DNA of 64,000 bases from Sipunculus nudus (taxonomy: Eukaryota; Annelida; Sipuncula; Golfingiida; Sipunculidae). Under the pieces are notes generated by a model that was not told the origin of the DNA, did no database searches, and was given only the letters and a program-made list of their open reading frames with translations. The DNA is taken from positions 44,237,058 through 44,301,057 of the forward strand of contig CM049310.1 of NCBI GenBank assembly GCA_026874595.1. Reading direction: 5' to 3'. A program made the translations under genes and the position numbers. Shown here piece after piece: positions 1 to 10,370 of the stretch. Numbering within the stretch: the stretch's first letter is position 1; each line of letters opens with the position of its first letter.

Positions 1-190
1 CTACAATGAGGTAAGGAATGTCCTCCATGATTTAGTAACAGCCATCGGGGATGCCAGCTTTGGAAGCTTTTCACTACTGTATCTGTAGAGCGTAGCCGCC
101 TACGCGACAGCTAGAGCTTGAACATAGCTACAAGCCTGTAACGCACACACATATGCTGTTTTAATTGATTTTTACTTCTTTGTGTTTCAG

Positions 191-387
191 CCCCTAAGGC
201 GGAGAGTTTACCCTGTGTTGGATCAGATCTGACCAAAGTGGCACAGACCACATTATTCGGTGTTCAGCGTGAGGATATGCAACAACCCCTGTATATTATG
301 CATAACATAGCTGTATTGACTCGCAACGTAAATAGTAACATAATGTTCGGCCTTTATGAAAATATTGGCACTTACTCTCAAGACTGA
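191..387 (+). CDS. Possible terminal exon of an unrecognised gene entering from the left
   Basis: A pyrimidine-rich tract ending in TTTCAG (to 190) looks like a good 3' splice site. It is followed by an open frame with no ATG start that runs from 199 to a TGA at 385-387 (62 codons). Position 10 is followed by GTAAGG, a strong donor, so bases 1-10 could be the end of the previous exon. From that donor (phase 0) the long frame is reached only by using the second AG at 197-198. Using the AG at 189-190 in phase 0 gives just 13 more codons before a stop. I do not recognise the peptide. It could be chance. Confidence 0.2.
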
Positions 388-524
388 AGATTATTTGTTA
401 CCTTTTTTTAAAGATTTTTTTTTAGGTCAAGGTAACCGCCTCCATTTTTAATGTTTGCTGGACTAAGTATTATGTACAAGTGCAGAATTTCATTCCGATT
501 TCGCACTATGTGACAGGGGCTAAT
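388..524. other. AT-rich intergenic stretch, nothing recognised
   Basis: Short unannotated stretch between the possible terminal exon and the SINE fragment. It holds T-runs and no supported feature. Confidence 0.3.
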
Positions 525-690
525 ACGCGATAATTCGGGCATCAACCAAGCTAGGTGTATCACTCCTGCGGGTCCTGGGTGTGTGTCATCCCCATTACTG
601 GGTCATAAGACCGAGGAACCCCCGAAAGGCGCTCTCGTTTGTGAGTGAAACACAAAAGTCTCCGACCGTGAAAAAACTCAACGCCTCAGC
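525..690 (-). mobile_element. 3' fragment of a tRNA-derived SINE
   Basis: Read on the - strand, this stretch matches the body and tail of the full SINE at 38605-38865. Shared blocks are TTTCACGGTCGG, CACAAACGAG, CTTTCGGGGGTTCCTCGG, TATGACC, GACCCGCAGG (GGCCCGCAGG in the other copy) and TTGGTTGATGCC (CTGGTTGACGCC). The tRNA-like head is missing, as is usual for a 5'-truncated copy. It abuts the LTR fragment at 690-1111, so it probably inserted into that element or replaced part of it. Confidence 0.55.
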
Positions 691-1111
691 TGAAAATCTA
701 AAGAAAAACTATAATTGCCGCACTTATCAGAATAGGTCCCACAAACTGACATACACGCTTCGCTTCTGTGTCCGCTGGAATATTCTCTCACCTCTCTCCC
801 GGCTCTAAAACACAGCCTGCTATTTATAACTTCTCCCCTCCAGCCGAGAACCTTCCATTGCTCGAACAATCTAAAGAATCTAACACAGTACACAGTTCAA
901 AGAACATACTAGAAACAAAGAACGCTGTGTATCTAGGGTTCAACCAATGAGGATTAAACCGAGCCTGCAACACCCGGCCAGGCGAGGCCGCTACATCACG
1001 AGCTACGCGTGGCACACAAACCAAATGCCAACAACACATGGAACATCCGTGTGCACAATAAAACAATCATCTGTAAGACCGCTTCAACCAATAAAAGGGG
1101 CACCTGTAACA
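690..1111 (-). mobile_element. LTR-retrotransposon LTR fragment (U3 to early R)
   Basis: On the - strand this begins TGTTACAGGTGC and continues with blocks shared with the complete solo LTR at 6623-7418: a GCCTGGCCG-type block, GGTTTAATCC, GGTTGAACC, the TATA-type GTTATAAATAGC, GAGCCGGGAGAGAGGTGAG, and CAGCGGACACAGA. Homology stops near GCGGCAATTATAG, where the SINE fragment begins. The 3' half of the LTR is absent. Confidence 0.55.
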
Positions 1112-3560
1112 CATACGAACACGTATACATCTAATATTATGTCCATATTTTATATTTATATTATATCCTTCAAAATAGACCATACATATTAATTAATAAA
1201 GCTGTACATATGGGGTATATATTAGGATGGCTATAGAAAGTACATTAATTAAACATAATCAAAACGTATTCTTTAATGGGTTGTTCAGAAAATGAAGAGT
1301 TTAAACACAAGGCATAATGGAGACCATGGAAAAATGTCACTGAATGCGATGCTTGTACAGAGTTTAATAAGCTGTTAAACTGTCATTTAAAAAATTGCAG
1401 ACTGACGCCCATAGGTATTTAGAGCAACTGTTTCTTTTCTTCTTGTGCACTATAATTGAAACATTGAATGAAACAATTTTGATATTGGCAATTTCAGAAA
1501 ATTAATTGACAATTCTTGTTGAAATCACTTGATCATTATTTTGATATGTTGTACTAAAACGAATAAACAACCAAATAAAAAAATATGAAAAAATACAGAA
1601 ACTGGAAATATTAAAACAGAAAAAATACAGACGGGGAATTCGAATTTTAAGAAGTGCGAAAAAGGTAAAGCTTGGAATATTCAGAAATATAGAAAAGAGG
1701 GAAAGATAAAATATTAAGGAAGGCGGAAGACGGAGAGATTTAAATATTAAGAAATACGGAAAGATTAATATATTAATAAATGGAAGACGGTAATAATAAA
1801 ATATAGAAACACAGAAAGGGAAGGTTTAAATAATAAGAAATACGATAGATTGAAAGACAAGGTTGAAAATATTAAGAATTTTTGGAGGAAACATGACGTT
1901 TCCTCAAGGAAACCGGACTCTGGATAGTTACATCCAGGATCTAAAGTTAAACATTTTACAGCAATTTACGTTATATGATATTTTAAAAGGAAACGAAATA
2001 CCTGTGGTTAATCTGAAAAACAGTTCAAGTAGATATCCAAGAGTTCTGGGAAAATCATTTGAAAGAAGGTCGTTTGTATCTGGAAACCGACATTTATGCA
2101 CTTAACTTTCCCTGCCGGCATTTGGTTCTCGACAATAAACCATTAAAGCAAATAGGATACGTGTCCTATAGATCGGCCAGAACACTGTATAGGTCAAAAA
2201 CATTAACCAGAGTGGGTATACATTTCCAGGAATTTCTGACAAATAACATGTCAAAGGTCAAATAACAATAACAAAGGTTAATGGTTGGCGTAGACTCTTG
2301 CAGGTCCGAATGCCTTGTTTATAACATTGTGAGGACGAGTGGGAGTTCTCCGGAGGAAGTCTCTTGTTGTATACTATCCTCAGTCAATATACATTTAGAC
2401 AGATTCAGAAAAATACAGATATTTGAAAAGTACTGAAGTTTGGCCACATAACACCCCAAGGGATTTATATATAATATATATTATATATAATTAAATATAT
2501 AAATTTAATTCAACCAAATCACATATTAAGTATATTATTGAGGTTATTAGTAAGTGTTAAGGCCTCGCAGCATTAAGTCCGCCTAAGACATTATCACAGC
2601 TGCTTGCAATAACACTGTTCATTTCGACCTGAAAGAGACATGTTCGATCCATCTTAATGGTATTTTCGTTTATTTCGTTTTTTACGTTTCACTTTATCAC
2701 CAATGGAACACGCTCAGGCACTTGGCATTATCCTCACAAATTCTGGCCAATGCGATACACTAGTCACAGATACTAGGGAACAGCATATGAAGTTGTAGAC
2801 AGTAGTTTCTTCATAAATGGTCAGGACTTTACAACAGAGCCCGGACAGACGAGACAGGCCCTGACATGAATAACACCAGTTAATCTTCGGGGAAAAAAAC
2901 CGCTCTCAGGTCGGTTTGTGACAACTGAAAAAAAAATAAAAACCAAGTGCTCGGCCAAAAAAAGGTATGATCCTCCGGGACTTTCTTTCAAAAATCATTG
3001 CGGGCGGGGGATTTTTTGTCTTTTACCTTTTTTGTATGTTTCGATTAAAATATCATATGATCAGGGAAAAGCATGATATTAACAGAATTTCTTTGCTTAA
3101 CAGGTAAAAGCAGTACATAACAAAAGAAATCTTATCAAATTGTATTTTTTTATCTTCTTGAAAGATGAAAATCAAAATAAACATTTTTGATGCGGGGGGT
3201 TCAAACTGACGCGGGCGGTGCCTGAGAACCATACCTTTTTTGGCCTTAACGGCACAGCATGAGAACAGACAGTATGGATCGCATCTCTCAGGTTTACGTA
3301 ATCCGCCAACTTTGCTGCTCATGTACATTTATAACGTTTGTGAATAACTAATCATGCTCAATTCACCTGAGCAAGCCCACAATATAGAAAATCAACATTG
3401 CAAGATCGTCATTTGATAATAGGGCCGTCTCCTTTGCGTTGGAGATTAACTCTGGTGGAACTAGATCACGCAGGTCTTCTCCCACCAGTAAATATGAACA
3501 TAGTTTTCAGAAATAACAAAACAGTCCAGTAGTACAGCAGATAACCTGGAAATTATGTTC
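1112..3560. other. AT-rich intergenic DNA without a supported gene
   Basis: Short open frames here (for example 1863-2105 and 2059-2265) look random and have no family signature. There is an A-rich, weakly repetitive tract at 1560-1870 (recurring AAATATTAAGAAATACGGA-like phrases) and AT palindromes at 2466-2510. No RNA gene was recognised. Confidence 0.35.
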
Positions 3561-3599
3561 CTACAACGATTTTTTGCTGTTCTTATTTAGTGCGAGGGT

Positions 3600-4079
3600 G
3601 CTGATTAAGAATCCGGATGATACCATCCTGGTACGCTGGAACGTTTTGCAAAATATGCAAATGAGGGCGTTCATTACCAAAATTTCAATTTTGCCCCATA
3701 ACTCACTTATTATATTGGATAAAAGAACAAATATTGTGTATACACCTAGGTTTTCAGGGTATCTGATCCAGATTAGCAAGTTGCTAAAATGATCCAATAA
3801 TTTGCATATGCATAATTATGCAAATGAGATGTCATCATACCAAGATTGCCTTTAATCCAAAATCGATTTTATGGTAGGTTTATTAAGTAGTCAAAATATT
3901 CTTATACCAAGGTTATCAGGGCTCTCAAGGCGGATCATGCCATTATTCTTTGACAAGTGACCACAGCATTTGCATATGCTTAATTTTGCAAATGAGCCTA
4001 TCATAACCGGAAAATGTATGTATGGCTAAACTGGGTATATGAGGAAGGTACTGAAATAATTTTATATTTGTTGCTACGT

Positions 4080-4140
<61 letters not shown>

Positions 4141-4445
4141 AAATATATATACATATATATATATATTTATATTAAATCTAGTCATTGCTAAAGTGTCACC
4201 TAAAATTGTATTAGCCAATAAGGCAGATTCTAAATTATGCTAATAATAAAGATATAAATATGCAAATTAAGGCGGCCATTACCAAATTTCAATTTTGCGC
4301 AACTCACTTATTATACATGATAAAAGAATAAATATGATGTGTGCACATAGGTTTTCAGGGTCTCTGATGCAGATTAGCATGTTGCCAAAATTATCCGATA
4401 TTTGCATATGCATAATTATGCAAATTAGATTTCACCACAGCATTT
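3600..4445 (+). repeat. Two diverged direct repeats (~200 bp) about 600 bp apart
   Basis: The 3669-3845 segment (TTACCAAAATTTCAATTTTG, then TTTTCAGGGT, then ATTTGCATATGCATAATTATG) is repeated at 4271-4440 with substitutions. A shorter third relative lies at about 3965-3995. Each carries an inverted pair of octamers, ATTTGCAT and ATGCAAAT. The TA microsatellite lies between the copies. Confidence 0.7.
4085..4168. repeat. (TA)n microsatellite
   Basis: A nearly pure TA dinucleotide run, interrupted near 4138-4150. The apparent Ile/Tyr-rich open frame on the - strand here is an artefact of the repeat. Confidence 0.95.
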
Positions 4446-4859
4446 ACAGCTATTGAACTACAAATATATTTTGTTCTTGGTATAAGGCCAGGGCTTAAGT
4501 TTCAGCTAATGTTTGTATTAGCAAATAAGGCAGAATCTAATAATCAGGGACCGTTATTTGTAATTTTTATTTATTTATTTTTTAGTTGAAGTTAACCTGT
4601 TCTATATTTTATATACTTTGTATATTTTATATATTTTATAACTAACTAATCTCATACTGTATGTACATCTGCATAACTGCTTTGCAAATGCTTCTTTTGA
4701 TTTACATCGTACTGTCACCCAGGCTTGGTAACTACCTCACCTACAGGTCCCGGGACTGCTATTATATGGAGATGCATCAATAACACTGACATCTATGAAA
4801 CTGACCCTGAACATCTTCAAAACAATGAATCATTAAGTTTGATACATGTTTAGACCATA

Positions 4860-5830
4860 ATAAAGTGAATTCAATTTCTTCATCAGCATTTTCTTCTGTT
4901 TCTTTCTGGCTATTGCATGGATTTTGGCATTGTGCTCCCCCATGACAGGCACAAAAGAATGAGAACGGTAAATGCCCTGAACATCATCCACATCTTCTAG
5001 AACTCCAAGTTTCATCAGTGGCACAGCCAAAGCGAAGCAACTCTAGGATTTCAGGTGGCGTCAGGGTAACATCTGATGGTAGTGTTCTAGGAAGAAGAGA
5101 TTTTGTTGTTTCATCACGTTACCATCCGTATTTGATGGGGTCAAATGATGGGGGATCTGGTTCAGGGGTACGCTCTGAGACAGTGCCTGACCTCCCGGAG
5201 ACCTTCCACTCACATGCTGTGAGAAATGGAAGGATTCTTCAGGTTTGGCAAGCACTCAAACACCCAGCAAACCGACGATGGGTAAAATAAAATCTGATTG
5301 GATCAGCGTGTAAACAAAGTACGCTGCGCCCATGCGGAGTTCGTTAAACAAAATCTGATTGGCTCAGCGTGTAAGCAAAGATGACTGCGCCCATGTGGAG
5401 CTCGTCGTACGGCACTACAAGAGAGGAAATTTCCAAACAGTGGGGATAATTAATTGACCAGCAAGTTACTATAGAGACTGTCCTCAAAGGTTACGATTGC
5501 ATCCTGTGTATTCCAACGGGGGTGGTCAGTATTACGCAGTAGGGAACCACAGAGACAACACCGCCTTGTGGGCGGATCATTCACTGCCCCAATAACACGT
5601 AGCATTACTTTTTTTGAATTTTGTAAAATAATTTTTCCAAACACAAATATCTAGAATGGATTCTTTGATTATCCTTTTCTCGGGTTTTCGACAACAGTTC
5701 GACACAGAACAAACCCACGCCTGCGTCTTGGATTTTTTTATCAATATCGGTTTCGCATGTTTTCACCACAGTATAAGCAATGTTCTCTAAAGTCAAAAGG
5801 CTCTGTATTTCTCACCGACGAGATCGCTTT
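4860..5830 (-). pseudogene. Decayed Cys-rich protein of the transposon-associated type
   Basis: Read on the - strand, two separated blocks resemble a protein type that is multicopy in many marine invertebrate genomes. Near 5757-5800 there is an FDFREHCLYCGE stretch (a CxxC knuckle after an aromatic-rich lead). At 5027-5105 there is LLPRTLPSDVTLTPPEILEL, followed by a Cys-rich tail at 4921-5025 with C-ATDETWSSRR-CG, then FFCACHGGAQCQNPC. A TGA at 4984-4986 interrupts the Cys-rich tail, and the blocks lie in different frames with further stops, so it cannot encode a protein now. Family assignment is from remembered pattern only. The 5290-5640 part between the blocks is not clearly alignable. 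Confidence 0.4.
5287..5402 (+). repeat. Two ~60-bp direct repeats with ATTGG (inverted CCAAT) motifs
   Basis: AAAATCTGATTGG, then (A/C)TCAGCGTGTAA, CAAAG, CTGCGCCCATG and GGAG occurs twice in tandem (near 5290 and 5350) with a few substitutions. Each copy has a CCAAT-box core on the - strand. Function unknown. Confidence 0.75.
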
Positions 5831-6032
5831 TCCAATGGAATTTCTTGTGTGTGAGTGTTATCATGAAGCCGCTTTAAATGCCGTTTTAGATGTTATTTTG
5901 ATGTGTAACCTGAAACACAGTCTCGATGACAATACACTGAGGCATTTTTATTCTTTGCTAGAAATGCTCAAAGAATTCATGGCGTCCGTGACTTTATTCA
6001 CAGGGCTCAAAGATGCATCGCTCCATTATTAA

Positions 6033-6622
6033 TTCTCCAGAACCCATGTATTTGAAATGACTGGTTGTTATTATTGTGACTATTTGCAGTTGTTCCTTCT
6101 TGTATTTTAAGCAAAGATATTATAGGGCCCTGGTGTTTTGTTATGATCACGACAGACAAATTTTGTGCAGTAAAAATACTGTACATCACTGAGACTTCCA
6201 CATTGGTTTGGCACTGTTTAGGCCTTGTGCGTCTGCTTGGCAGGCTGAAGGTGGTTTACCATAAGTGCGTAGTGCGTATCCGTAGTCTGCATGCGTAGTC
6301 CGTAAGTGTAGTCCGTATCAGCAAAGTTCGTTTTCCTTAAGTACGTATGCGTTGTCCGTACTCCGTGTGGATAGGTGCTCGATGGCTGAAGATTTTCTTT
6401 CTTTAGCAGGTCATTCCACCATATATTTATTGTACATTTCCAAATATTAGCAACAAAAATTTGTTAAATTGTTAAAATATTTTCAAAAAGGATCCTTATT
6501 ATTAATTCACTTGTTAAATTGTTTAAATATTATATTATTTTTAAAAGGGATCTAAATTATTATTATTTTACACGCAGTTCTGATGTTTACGGCTCAAGAT
6601 CAAAGAAAACACATGTATATGT
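6033..6622. other. Intergenic stretch with GCGTAGTCCGTA-like short repeats
   Basis: Around 6262-6365 the sequence repeats variants of GCGTAGTCCGTA several times. The rest is AT-rich and I see no gene. Confidence 0.5.
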
Positions 6623-7418
6623 TGTAACAGGTGCTCTTTTTAATTTGTGACACGGGCGTAACTCGTTTTGTAGCGCTCCTGCCTGGCCGCGTGTGGTACT
6701 CATGGTTTAATCCGTACTGGTTGAACTGGTTGTCATGCTAGCTTGGGGCTTTCTCGCCTGGTCGAGCTCACGTGTGCACCCTGGTATGTAGAGACACAGC
6801 TATGTTTTTCTAGATGATTCCTGTAACGCGTGTTTACTGTGTATTATGTTAGATCGTTCGAGAAATTGAGGCTTTTCGGCTTGAGGTGAAAAGCTATATA
6901 AAGGGGCTGTGTTATAGAGCCGAGAGAGAGGTGAGTGAATATTTCAGCGGACACAGACGTGTATATGTCAGTTTGTGGGACCTGTCCGATTATCCAGTAA
7001 TTTCAGAGATTCTACTATTACTAACTCTATACAATTTAATGCTGCCTGCCTCAAGTTTACTTTATGGATTGTTACAAGAGCTTTACATTGGACTGTTATT
7101 CTCCGAGGGGATTTGTGTGGACTTTTCATCCGGCATATACATTTAAAAGGACTTATCGTTGTGACAGTGGTGGTATCCCGGTACTGTGCACTTTGTTTAT
7201 TTTGCTGTGTGATTGTATTGATTTGTTGTTATACCACTGTTATATTGTTTAATTGTATTGATTTAATGTATTGTAATGTTAGGGTTGTTTTAAAAATAAA
7301 TTATAGTTATTTGTTAACAAAAAAATACTAGTGTAACAGAATCTGATTTTTTTTATCTCCTTGACAAAATGTTTGTTCATCACGCGTACGTGATCTGTTG
7401 ATATTAGGTTCCGTAACA
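6623..7418 (+). mobile_element. Solo LTR of an LTR retrotransposon
   Basis: The element starts TGTAACAGG and ends CCGTAACA (TG...CA). It is flanked by the 4-bp repeat ATGT (6619-6622 and 7419-7422), a likely target-site duplication. Inside, a TATA box (CTATATAAAGGGG, near 6894) is followed by a transcribed-region-like segment and the poly(A) signal AATAAA near 7294, which is the expected U3-R-U5 order. No gag or pol is present next to it, so it is a solo LTR left by recombination. Related fragments lie at 690-1111 and 34531-35060, both inverted. The open frame at 6975-7331 lies within the LTR and is not a gene. Confidence 0.7.
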
Positions 7419-7887
7419 ATGTTAAAGAGAGGACAACAAAATTAAACCAAATGCAAATATGTTTGGTTTACGAAAGACTGATATCAGGAATGACAATTAT
7501 ACCAATGGAAATAGAGATTGTTCATACAGTACGGCCTGGATGGGAAAACTCTGTGTTAAACCTGAAATTAACAAGGTGATTGGTATGCGCTGTACGCAAA
7601 AATCGCTCCCGGTAGCGTGCGGACACGGACAACGCATGCGGATGAATGGTAACGGCCCAGTTAAAAAGCCTACAAAGCGATTTTTGCGAACTACGTATGC
7701 GGAATACGATTTTTTGTGAAGTAGTAATATATGTAGTGATATTTAAAACGGATTTACTTTGCGACTCTTTTGCGTTATTAATGCTGATGGACCGTGGATA
7801 GCGTCTTCCAGGCATTGCTGGACGATACATTCCTCCACGGTACTCTTCCAATGTCTATGGCTGCATGTGGTGTTTGTTAGACAACAG

Positions 7888-7935
7888 TGACGTCACAATG
7901 ATCGGTCGCGCATCACCTTCGATTTACTGACGTCA
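7888..7935. promoter_or_regulatory. Pair of perfect CRE sites (TGACGTCA), 40 bp apart
   Basis: TGACGTCA is the canonical CREB/ATF palindrome. Two full sites at a 40-bp spacing in comparatively CpG-rich sequence could mark a promoter, but no gene start was recognised nearby. A single further site lies at 13390-13397. Confidence 0.3.
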
Positions 7936-9049
7936 TCAGCTTGAGCGGCTTGCTCATGATTAGTTCTCTGGCGATTAAAAAGTCGCTGAATGGAAAAATA
8001 AAATTATAAAAGGTAAGGTTCTCCGTAGTGGTGGGCCGATCATCGAGTTTTATCGAAAGTCAGTCGCTTCGCTCCCACTTCCGAGCGCTCGATTACCAAA
8101 GGCAACAATCGATTACATAATAATCATAATTTTTTATCCGAATGCCTTTATTTTACAGACAAATGTATTTATCCATTTTTTAAAACTTTCCGCGCTTCAT
8201 ATAATGAGTCTGTGTTCCCAAATAACGTCCGTATGTAGTGTGACACGGTAGATGCGAGAACAGAGGACTTAATAAACCTCAGTTAACTGGCAGGGAGCAG
8301 GAGGGAGATTTAGCGGGGAGTTTTCCAACGAGCTGTACATTGCATAATATGGGCGTTAAAATGCTCCATAAATTGTCCAGGTCTGTGCTAATTTTGCGAT
8401 ATTCTCTTTATTAAACTGATGCCAGAAAAATATTGAGCGATTAGGAATGGTTCTTACTTGATTTCAAACAAAGCGGAAGTTCGCAGCATTAAAGGAAATT
8501 TATCCCAATAATCATGCTGTCAACTGACAGATTATGGCATCTTAACCATGTGACCCGTTGATTTGAATAAACATCTGTCTAGTCAACGCATTCATTCTTG
8601 TAATTGGCGGAGAGGTCACGTGTTATAGATAAGCCAATAAGCGGTTCGTGGTGTAAATTCGCCCCATGTGAGTTCATTCATGACTATTTCGGCGGGAAAA
8701 TGTTCACTGACGTCGTGTCGCCTATACGGTGGTTGTAATTTTGTCATCGTATGTAAATAAAGCATATGACGCCGGCTGACGAGATCTTACGCACGATGTT
8801 CACCAATCAAATGATTGGTATTGCAAGAATTACGTGATTTCATTGGTTCTGTGGCGATCATGACCGGGTTTTGCGAGCAGGCACACTGCGTCTTTTAAAG
8901 AAATCCTCAAAACATATTAATAGCCATTCACCTTGTTTATTCCCTGATTGCTAAAATATAAATCAATTTTTGCCACTTGTACAACACTATTAAGCACTAT
9001 TAAGTCACTGCTACAGCAATTGCTTATAAGTATCTCATAAACACACACA

Positions 9050-9080
9050 CAATAATAATAATAATAATAATGATAATAAT
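9050..9080. repeat. (TAA)n microsatellite after a short (CA)n
   Basis: Short ACACACACAC run followed by repeated ATA/ATT triplets. Confidence 0.9.
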
Positions 9081-10370
9081 TTATTCTTATTAAAATGATT
9101 ATTCAGGCAGAGTATAGATAACTGTGACATAATGAAATATTAGCTATAACATAACACATAACACGTTTTATGATATTCTCAAACAAGGCTAAATAAGATT
9201 TTACATTTTGTCAATTAGTTGCATTCCACATAACCCTAATGGAGGTGGTTGATATTCAGTAACACTCGAGGGGAAGTCGTCCTAGATTGGTTGCATTGGT
9301 GGGAATATCATGTAACTTTGGCCCGCGCTGTAAGACAAGATTACTACACTAATTTGCTAATGACATTCAGGAAATCACTTTAAAAGAACCATAGCGTTAG
9401 GGGACGGGTATTTTTTTTTCTCAAACCGTATGTTCAGCCTAGTGGGCGACACGCGGCGTGTTGAATCAAGTCTGAAATAAAAGATCAGCTTTTCGTTTTC
9501 ATATTAATCTGGAGTCTTACAGACATGATTTATTTCTATTAATTAAACATTTTGATTTGAAGACTTAATTTATTTTGTAAAACCTAAAACCGGGTCTCCC
9601 GTCACGTGAGACCATGTGGCAACTATTGATTTAAGAGTGTCTCATTGCAAGTAAAAATTCTTGAACACAGTGCAGTTTGCAAAATGATGTTGTGTATGAA
9701 AGTATAGAGACAAACCCAATGCAAAAAAAAATCATATAAATGCAATTTTTTTGTGTTAGTTTCATCATTTTCTACCAATCATTTTATTGGTAATATTTTT
9801 GTTCAATTGGAAATATTACAGAGAAAAATAAGAGAAGAAAGCCCAATTAATTTCTTAAATGATTGAGGAAACAGAGACGTATCTTCCACGATTTTTAATT
9901 AAAATATGATAAATAATTATCATGTAATAATCAATTGATTATGAAACAATAACTGTTACTGATAATGATTTAAATCTGCAAAGTTATCAGTTAAAGTTAT
10001 CATATTGCTATCAATGCCAGGGCTGATTTCATCAGCATCTAGCAAGCGCCCAAGAAGATTCAGGTAATTCATTTATAATAAGGCTTATGATAAAACTCCC
10101 ATAGTATGCTGTATGTCGTACGTGGGATATAAATGTCGTACCTATGATATAAATATTTTTTTTTCTTTTACCAGGTGGCAGCAATTCGCTTCCGTAAGCT
10201 CCTAATCAAACGTAAAAAATATGAACTTCCCCGAAATTTAGCAGATAAAATATTGTTGAAGCAATAGATATCTATGTGTTTGTATTATTTAGTTCCTGAT
10301 AATAAGCTTACTAATGGGGCATGGCTTATATAGATGTGTCAATATACATATAAAAAGGGGGATGACCAAC

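Larger units (their letters stand above)
7423..10370. other. Intergenic DNA; two CRE palindromes, AT-rich remainder
   Basis: 7540-7730 is a CpG-containing stretch with GTATGCG/TACGCA phrases similar in style to 32100-32800. Two perfect TGACGTCA sites lie at 7888-7895 and 7928-7935. A (TAA)n run lies at 9050-9080. No open frame with family character was found. Confidence 0.4.

Noticed and set aside
3943-4218. Ile/Tyr-rich open frame on the - strand
   Set aside because: Translation of a (TA)n microsatellite.
6886-7331. Overlapping open frames up to 118 codons, with a membrane-like look
   Set aside because: They lie inside the R-U5 part of a solo LTR. The hydrophobic look comes from T-rich sequence, and the related LTR copy does not keep one frame.
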